DNA of 64,000 nucleotides, taken from NCBI RefSeq assembly GCF_003148685.1, contig NZ_QGGR01000013.1, positions 124,001-188,000 of the forward strand, given 5' to 3'. Both the position numbers and the translations under genes were made by a program. A model generated the notes under the pieces. The model was given only the letters and a program-made list of their open reading frames with translations, was not told the DNA's origin and ran no database searches. Shown one piece after another: positions 59,374 to 64,000 of the stretch (position 1 is the stretch's first letter; each line of letters begins with the position of its first letter). This DNA is from Actinoplanes xinjiangensis (GTDB lineage Bacteria; Actinomycetota; Actinomycetes; Mycobacteriales; Micromonosporaceae).

Positions 59374-61263
59374 ATGTCTGCCGCACATCCCCCTCGCCGG
59401 TTACGGATCCGGCTGCTGGCCGGAGCCCTCGGCCTGCTGATCCCCACGGCGGCCATCGTGATCGCCACCCTGCCGTCCGCCGCGTCCACCGTCGGCCCGG
59501 CCGTCGCCGCCGCGGCCCCGGCACCCCTCGCCGCCGCCCGCACCATGGAGAGCCTCGGCCGTGGCGTCGTCGCGGTGCGCTCAAGCACCACCGGCGTGCT
59601 GGTCAGCTGGCGCCTGCTCGGCCTGGACCCGGCCGGTGTCGGCTTCAACGTCTACCGGTCGACCGGCGGTGCCGCCGAGGTCAGACTCAACGCGGCGGTG
59701 CTGACCGGCGGCACGAACTTCACCGACACCACCGCCAACCTCACCCAGACCAACACCTATCGGGTACGCCCGGTGCTCAACGGTGCGGAGCAGGCCCCGA
59801 GCGGCGCCTTCACCCTGAAGGCCAACAACGCGGTCGAGCCCGTGGTGCGGGTGCCGCTGCGCGCCGGTGGGGCGGTCAAGTTCGTCTGGACCGGTGACCT
59901 CGACGGCGACGGCGAGTACGACTACGTGCTCGACCGCCAGACCTCACCGCAGAGCATCGAGGCCTATCGCAGCAACGGGCAGTTCCTGTGGTCGGTCGAC
60001 ATGGGCCCGAACAGCATCGACCAGGACAACATCGAGGGCGGCTCGGCGACCATCGACGTCGGCCACAACGACGGCGTGACCGTCTACGACCTCGACAGCG
60101 ACGGCCGCGCCGAGGTCGCGCTGCGCATCGCCGACGGGGTCCGGTTCGGCAACGGCACCACGTTCGGCAACGCCGATGACAACCGGCAGTTCATCGCGAT
60201 CCTCGACGGTCTGACCGGGGCACCCCGGGCGACCGCCGCCGTACCGGCCGACTACCTGGCCGACGGGCCGATGATGGCCCGGCTCGGGGTCGGGCACCTC
60301 GACGGCGTCAACCCGAGCCTGGTCGCGTACATGAAGAACCGGGTCGGCAACGGCGGTTTCAACCTGATGTTCACCGCCTGGCGCTTCACCGGCTCCGCGG
60401 TGACCATGCAGTGGAAGTTCCTGCGCGGCAACCAGGACCTGCCGGACGGGCACAACACCCGCATCATCGACGTCGACGGCGACGGCAGGGACGAGATCGC
60501 CGAGATCGGCTTCGTCCTCAACGGCGACGGCAGACTGCGCTACTCCCTCGGCCCGCAGGGCGTCGTGCACGGCGACCGCTTCCACATCGCCAAGATCGAC
60601 CCCAACCGGGCCGGCCTCCAGGGGTACGGCGTGCAACAGGACAACCCCAGCGGCCTACGGGAGTACTACTACGACGCCGGCACCGGCCAGATCATCTGGA
60701 AGCACATCGAGTCCGGGGTCGGTGACGTCGGCCGCGGCATGGCCGGTGACATCGATCCCCGCACCCCCGGTTACGAGGTGTGGTCGTTCTCCGGCCTCTA
60801 CCACGCCGCCACCAACCGGCTCGCCGAACCGAACCGGACGCTCGCCCCCTGGCCGCAACTCGGCCTGTGGTGGGACGGCGACACGATGATGGAACTCCTC
60901 AACGCCGGCAAGATCGAGAAGTGGAACCCGGCCGCCCCGACCACCAGCGGCAGCGTGCCCCGGCTGGTCAGCACCTGGAACTTCGGCGCGGTCACCGCGG
61001 CACAGAGCGGGCCCACCTTCTCCGGCGACATCCTCGGCGACTGGCGTGAAGAGGTCGTCTACACCAACGCGGCCTTCAACGAACTGATCATCTTCACCAC
61101 GAACGTGCCGAGCGGCACCCGGCTCTACACGCTCGCCCACAACCCCGCGTACCGCAACGCCATGACCCTCAAGGGCTACATGCAGTCCCATCACGTCGAC
61201 TACTTCCTCGGCGCGAACATGACCGCCCCGCCCCGGCCGAACATCAGCTACACCCCCCGCTGA
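59374..61263 (+). CDS. secreted PL11 rhamnogalacturonan endolyase (YesW-like)
   Basis: 629 residues from ATG 59374 (AAGAGG upstream) with an export signal (residues about 10-45). The eight-bladed propeller core with Asp-rich calcium turns DLDGDGEYDYV, DLDSDGRAEVA, DVDGDGRDEIA and the fibronectin-like N-terminal sandwich (SWRLLGLDPAGVGFNVYRS) fit PL11. Family members cleave the Rha-GalA backbone by beta-elimination. It has no CBM. It should provide oligosaccharides to the transporter and PL26. Confidence 0.92.
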   Translation: MSAAHPPRRLRIRLLAGALGLLIPTAAIVIATLPSAASTVGPAVAAAAPAPLAAARTMESLGRGVVAVRSSTTGVLVSWRLLGLDPAGVGFNVYRSTGGAAEVRLNAAVLTGGTNFTDTTANLTQTNTYRVRPVLNGAEQAPSGAFTLKANNAVEPVVRVPLRAGGAVKFVWTGDLDGDGEYDYVLDRQTSPQSIEAYRSNGQFLWSVDMGPNSIDQDNIEGGSATIDVGHNDGVTVYDLDSDGRAEVALRIADGVRFGNGTTFGNADDNRQFIAILDGLTGAPRATAAVPADYLADGPMMARLGVGHLDGVNPSLVAYMKNRVGNGGFNLMFTAWRFTGSAVTMQWKFLRGNQDLPDGHNTRIIDVDGDGRDEIAEIGFVLNGDGRLRYSLGPQGVVHGDRFHIAKIDPNRAGLQGYGVQQDNPSGLREYYYDAGTGQIIWKHIESGVGDVGRGMAGDIDPRTPGYEVWSFSGLYHAATNRLAEPNRTLAPWPQLGLWWDGDTMMELLNAGKIEKWNPAAPTTSGSVPRLVSTWNFGAVTAAQSGPTFSGDILGDWREEVVYTNAAFNELIIFTTNVPSGTRLYTLAHNPAYRNAMTLKGYMQSHHVDYFLGANMTAPPRPNISYTPR

Positions 61264-61273
61264 CAGCGCAGAC

Positions 61274-61299
61274 CCCGCGGCCGGGCACCCGGCCGCGGG
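61274..61299. terminator. hairpin downstream of the PL11 gene
   Basis: CCCGCGGCCGGG (61274-61285) pairs with CCCGGCCGCGGG (61288-61299); only about 10 bp can form with a usable loop. It is between convergent genes and has no T-tract. Confidence 0.55.
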
Positions 61300-61674
61300 T
61301 CACCGGGGCGCCTGATCCGGCTCCGATGATCGGCGGGACACGACCTGCCCGATGCCGTCCGCCGCGTCTCTGAGCCGCTGCGCATGCCCGTCCCAGTCCG
61401 GGCCGAAGGAGTACAGGTCCGCGGCTGCTTCCCGCAGCAGTTCACGATCACCCGGCTGCTGCAGGCACGCCAGACGGTAGGAGAGATTCCGGGCCCATGG
61501 CGGCAGGGCCATCCAGTCGTCAGCGAGAACGTCGTCCAGCATGCCTCTGATGTCGCCGGCCGTCGCGAAGGTGACCCGCTCCACGAAGTCACGCATCACT
61601 TCGTCCCTGACCCTGGGATTGTCAGCTCCGCCGGCCTCGATCAGAGCCCTGGCCGCCGTGATGAGCCGCGTCAC
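61300..61674 (-). CDS. hypothetical protein
   Basis: 124 residues, soluble, helical, with no recognised family: TRLITAARALIEAGGA, VRDEVMRDFVERVTF, PPWARNLSYRLACLQQPGDRELLREAAADLY. It is convergent with the PL11 gene. The proline-poor helical composition and codon use are like those of real genes in the window. Confidence 0.6.
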   Translation of the reverse strand: MTRLITAARALIEAGGADNPRVRDEVMRDFVERVTFATAGDIRGMLDDVLADDWMALPPWARNLSYRLACLQQPGDRELLREAAADLYSFGPDWDGHAQRLRDAADGIGQVVSRRSSEPDQAPR

Positions 61675-61767
61675 CGGTCGCCGGGCTGCCGGCCTGGGCG
61701 CCGTCCATGATCAGCGGCAACAGCGACCCGGCGATCGGCTGGCTCGGTCGCCGGAGGGCCGGTCGGG

Positions 61768-62295
61768 TCAGGCATGGGGGAGTCCGAGTTCACGGATCAG
61801 GAGGGACAGGGCCGCGGGGTCGGCGAAGATGAACCCGAGCTGATCGTCGGTGTCCTGGACATCGACGAAGACCCGTGGGTCGGTGCCGTCGCGCGGCGTC
61901 AGACGGCCGGCGATCTCGGCGACCATCAGCGTATCGATGTACCGGTCGGAGTAATGCTCCAGGTGCCAGACGAGTTCGTCGCCGTTGACGGACATCCGGA
62001 TACGCTCACCGTCGCTTTCCTCGACGAGTTCGACGTCGGTGATGGTCACCGTGCCGCCGCTGATGGCGGTGAAACGGTCGAACAGGTCTTGATAGCCGGC
62101 CAGGTGGCTGTCCACCTTCGGGTGCACCCGCACGCCGGCGCCCCATTCCTCCATCATGTCGATGAGCGCACCGGCAGGGTCGTCGCCGTAGTACGACAAC
62201 GGCTGATCGCGCACGTCGTCCCCGTCCGGCCCGGCCACTACGGCGATGCCGAGTTCCCTCGCCCGGTCCGCCACCTGTCCCACGGTCGTCAGCAC
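61768..62295 (-). CDS. hypothetical protein, possibly SUKH/immunity-like
   Basis: 175 residues: DRARELGIAVVAGPDGDDV, YYGDDPAGALIDMMEEWGAGVRVH, then IRMSVNGDELVWHLEHYSDRYIDTLMVAEIAG and DVQDTDDQLGFIFADPAALSLLIRELGL. It is acidic and soluble. The C-terminal pattern recalls small immunity-type proteins but I cannot assign it. Its upstream neighbour is 93 bases away. Confidence 0.65.
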   Translation of the reverse strand: MLTTVGQVADRARELGIAVVAGPDGDDVRDQPLSYYGDDPAGALIDMMEEWGAGVRVHPKVDSHLAGYQDLFDRFTAISGGTVTITDVELVEESDGERIRMSVNGDELVWHLEHYSDRYIDTLMVAEIAGRLTPRDGTDPRVFVDVQDTDDQLGFIFADPAALSLLIRELGLPHA

Positions 62296-62389
62296 CGCAA
62301 CACCATCCTCCGGTCCGCGTCGGTCCGGAGGATGGTAGCGGGGCGGCCGCGGCCGAGGTCGTCGTGCCGGGGCGGTTCGAGGGCCGGTG

Positions 62390-62827
62390 TCAGGCCGGGA
62401 CGCGGGCGGTGTTCACGCACTCGGCGACGTCCAGGACCAGCAGCAACCGGCCTTCGGTCTTGTACGCGCCGGTGACCAGTGCCCGCGACGGGCCGGTCAG
62501 TGTCGCCGGCGGCTCCTCGAACGAGTCGGCGTCCAGGTAGGCGACCTGCCCGATACGGTCCACCAGCAGGCTCACCGGCTCACCGGCGTACCGCACGATC
62601 ACGTTCATGACCAGGCCGGACATGTCACGGCGTGGTAGCCCGAACTGCACACGCAGGTCCACGGCGGCGATCACCTGCCCGCGCAGGTTGAACAGCCCGC
62701 CGACCGCGTTCGGTGCCATCGGTACGGGCGTGTACTCGCTGTACGACAGCACCTCCTGCACCGCGTCCACGTCCACGCCGAAGAACTGGCCGGCGACCTC
62801 GAAAGTGACGAACTGGCGACTGGACAT
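62390..62827 (-). CDS. orphan CheW-like chemotaxis coupling protein
   Basis: 145 residues from ATG 62827, with GGGGAG upstream. It matches CheW: RQFVTFEVAGQFFGVDVDAVQEVL, LFNLRGQVIAAVDLRVQFGLP, LLVDRIGQVAYLDADSFEEPP and LLLVLDVAECV. No CheA or chemoreceptor gene lies in the window apart from the remnant near 24.1 kb. Confidence 0.9.
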   Translation of the reverse strand: MSSRQFVTFEVAGQFFGVDVDAVQEVLSYSEYTPVPMAPNAVGGLFNLRGQVIAAVDLRVQFGLPRRDMSGLVMNVIVRYAGEPVSLLVDRIGQVAYLDADSFEEPPATLTGPSRALVTGAYKTEGRLLLVLDVAECVNTARVPA

Positions 62828-63180
62828 GTGTGGCTCCCCGGAGTGACGGCCGCCGGGGACATATTCCGACGGATCACCAGGACTATCGGAAGAATCGGGC
62901 CCGAGCGAAGGACTTAGGCGTGATCTCCGCCGTCCGGCGCACCACGGGCGGCCGCCGCGGACCGGATCCGCCGTACGCCGGTCTCGCCGTCGCCCCCGGC
63001 CGAAGGACGCGGGCCGGCCCTTGCTACGACCGGCGCCACACGCAGTGGGACAGCGAGGCCCACACCGAATCCTCCGGCCCGCACCGGCACACCACGGGAG
63101 GAACCATGACGAAAGCGCGACGTCGCGTCGTGCGCACAGGCCGCCCGGAAACCGGCGGGCCCTGCCTGGACGGCTGGAGG
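62828..63180. other. 353-base region with only a possible small ORF
   Basis: No convincing gene. GGGAGGA precedes ATG 63106, which opens a 58-codon frame (to 63282) that reads MTKARRRVVRTGRPETGG and then Arg/Pro/Gly-rich sequence, overlapping the 3' end of the convergent glycosidase gene. It is GC-biased, and I treat it as doubtful. Confidence 0.4.
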
Positions 63181-64000
63181 TCAGGGCCGTCCCGGCGACC
63201 CGGTGCCGGTCCGGCGGCTCTCGAAGGCTTCGGCGAGGATCAGATAACTGCTGGCGGTCCAGGTGTACGCGCGGTCGCGTAGTCCCGCGCCCGTCTCGGC
63301 GTCGAAGTTCTCGGCGAAGCCCGACTTCTCGCACAGGGCCCGGAAACGGCTGCTGACCTCGTCGGCGAGGGCGGTGTGGCCGGCCCGGCGCAGGCCGTCT
63401 TCGATGAGTACGGTCGACGGCGCCCAGATGGGACCCCGCCAGTAGCCGTCGGCGGCGTAGTGCGGGGAGTCGACGGGCTCGGTGGCCAGACCGTTGGCGG
63501 TCAGATGCGCGCGGAGGCCGGTGACCAGCCGGTCCCGGACGTCGTCGGGCAGCTCCGCGCCGAGCGCGATGGGCATCAGGGCCAGCAGACTGGTGCTGGA
63601 ACTGGTGGTCGCGTCGTCGGGGCGCCGGGCGACGAATCCGGTGCCGTCCCAGAGCTCCTCGAACAGGGCTGTCCTGATGCCGTGACCGGTGTCGTCCCAC
63701 TCGGCGGCCACGACGGGATCGCCGAGTTCGGTGGCGAGGCTCGACAGTTGTGCGAGCTGGAGCAGCAGGAAGGCGGCCAGGTCGGCGGTCTCCAGCAGCC
63801 GCCCGCTGTCGAACGTGGTGGCGTTGTCCCAGCCGCTGTCGTTGCCGTGCTGGTAGTACGGCAGCTGCCGGCCCGGGACCCGACGCCGGTCCAGCCAGAA
63901 GCGGGTCCAGGCGCTCATCCGCTCGTACGCCGCATGCAGTCGGTCGTCGGTCAGCGGCTGTGGCGAAAGCCGCCGCAGATGCCCGAACGCCCAGCCGTGG
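63181..64000 (-). CDS. GH63/MGH1-like glycoside hydrolase, 3' part (5' end beyond the window)
   Basis: The visible 273 codons form the C-terminal part of an (alpha/alpha)6 barrel: a start-proximal stretch GWAFGHLRRLSPQPLTDD, YYQHGNDSGWDNATTF (typical of this clan), GYWRGPIWAPSTVLIEDGL and FAENFDAETGAGLRDRAYTWTASSYLIL, the usual end of such enzymes. Relatives are mannosylglycerate hydrolase-like or trehalase-type enzymes. The frame stays open to base 64000, so the gene is cut by the window edge. Confidence 0.88.
   Translation of the reverse strand, partial: HGWAFGHLRRLSPQPLTDDRLHAAYERMSAWTRFWLDRRRVPGRQLPYYQHGNDSGWDNATTFDSGRLLETADLAAFLLLQLAQLSSLATELGDPVVAAEWDDTGHGIRTALFEELWDGTGFVARRPDDATTSSSTSLLALMPIALGAELPDDVRDRLVTGLRAHLTANGLATEPVDSPHYAADGYWRGPIWAPSTVLIEDGLRRAGHTALADEVSSRFRALCEKSGFAENFDAETGAGLRDRAYTWTASSYLILAEAFESRRTGTGSPGRP

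Noticed and set aside
63106..63282. Small plus-strand gene at 63106 with a good GGGAGGA
   Set aside because: The product is Arg/Gly/Pro-rich and most of it lies antisense to the conserved end of the GH63-like gene; kept only as a remark in the gap entry.

Overview
The window is very GC-rich, uses many GTG starts, and carries SpoIIE/HATPase partner-switch proteins, ROK, LacI, TetR and XRE regulators, a CebR-type box and several large secreted glycanases. This points to a filamentous actinobacterium, most like Actinoplanes/Micromonosporaceae. That placement is an inference from content; no rRNA, tRNA, CRISPR array or insertion sequence is visible.

Region 1 (about 1-12.4 kb) is signalling. A cytosolic hybrid kinase with eight tandem HAMP units is followed 24 bases later by a MASE1-GAF-SpoIIE phosphatase. 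Divergent to them are a stand-alone HATPase, a second SpoIIE phosphatase and a MEDS-HATPase protein. Then come a translationally coupled PfpI-TetR-TfoX operon with a predicted leaderless promoter and a single-domain response regulator.

Region 2 (12.4-24.3 kb) is mixed. It has a GDSL esterase, two tandem paralogous alpha/beta hydrolases (one exported, one cytosolic), a RidA-family protein, an XRE-NB-ARC regulator next to a MerR-GyrI regulator, a serine beta-lactamase-fold hydrolase, an XRE regulator, a GNAT enzyme, a membrane protein/winged-helix pair, and a two-component system with a PepSY protein. It ends in a non-coding stretch with a chemoreceptor remnant and two hairpins.

Region 3 (24.3-31.7 kb) holds an overlapping WXG100-like / large unknown / lipoprotein operon, divergent from a 1227-residue protein that fuses kinase, receiver, SpoIIE phosphatase and anti-sigma-type ATPase.

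Region 4 (31.7-48.8 kb) mixes polysaccharide enzymes and regulators: divergent GH27 and GH30 enzymes, a TIM-barrel glycosidase-like protein, an HTH_38-MarR fusion, a ROK/MFS divergon, a methyltransferase, a CBM2-GH5 cellulase divergent from a second ROK repressor, a small-protein/GAF pair and a CaCA antiporter. Several promoters here overlap clear palindromes.

Region 5 (48.8-61.3 kb) is a coherent rhamnogalacturonan (pectin) utilisation locus: PL26-like lyase, lipoprotein binding protein, two permeases without an ATPase, D-2-hydroxyacid dehydrogenase, DUF2264 hydrolase, LacI repressor and PL11 lyase. At least four copies of a 16-bp LacI-type box lie at its promoters. It resembles the B. subtilis yetA-lplABC arrangement.

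Region 6 (61.3-64 kb) has two unrecognised small genes, an orphan CheW and the 3' part of a GH63/MGH1-like glycosidase cut by the window edge.
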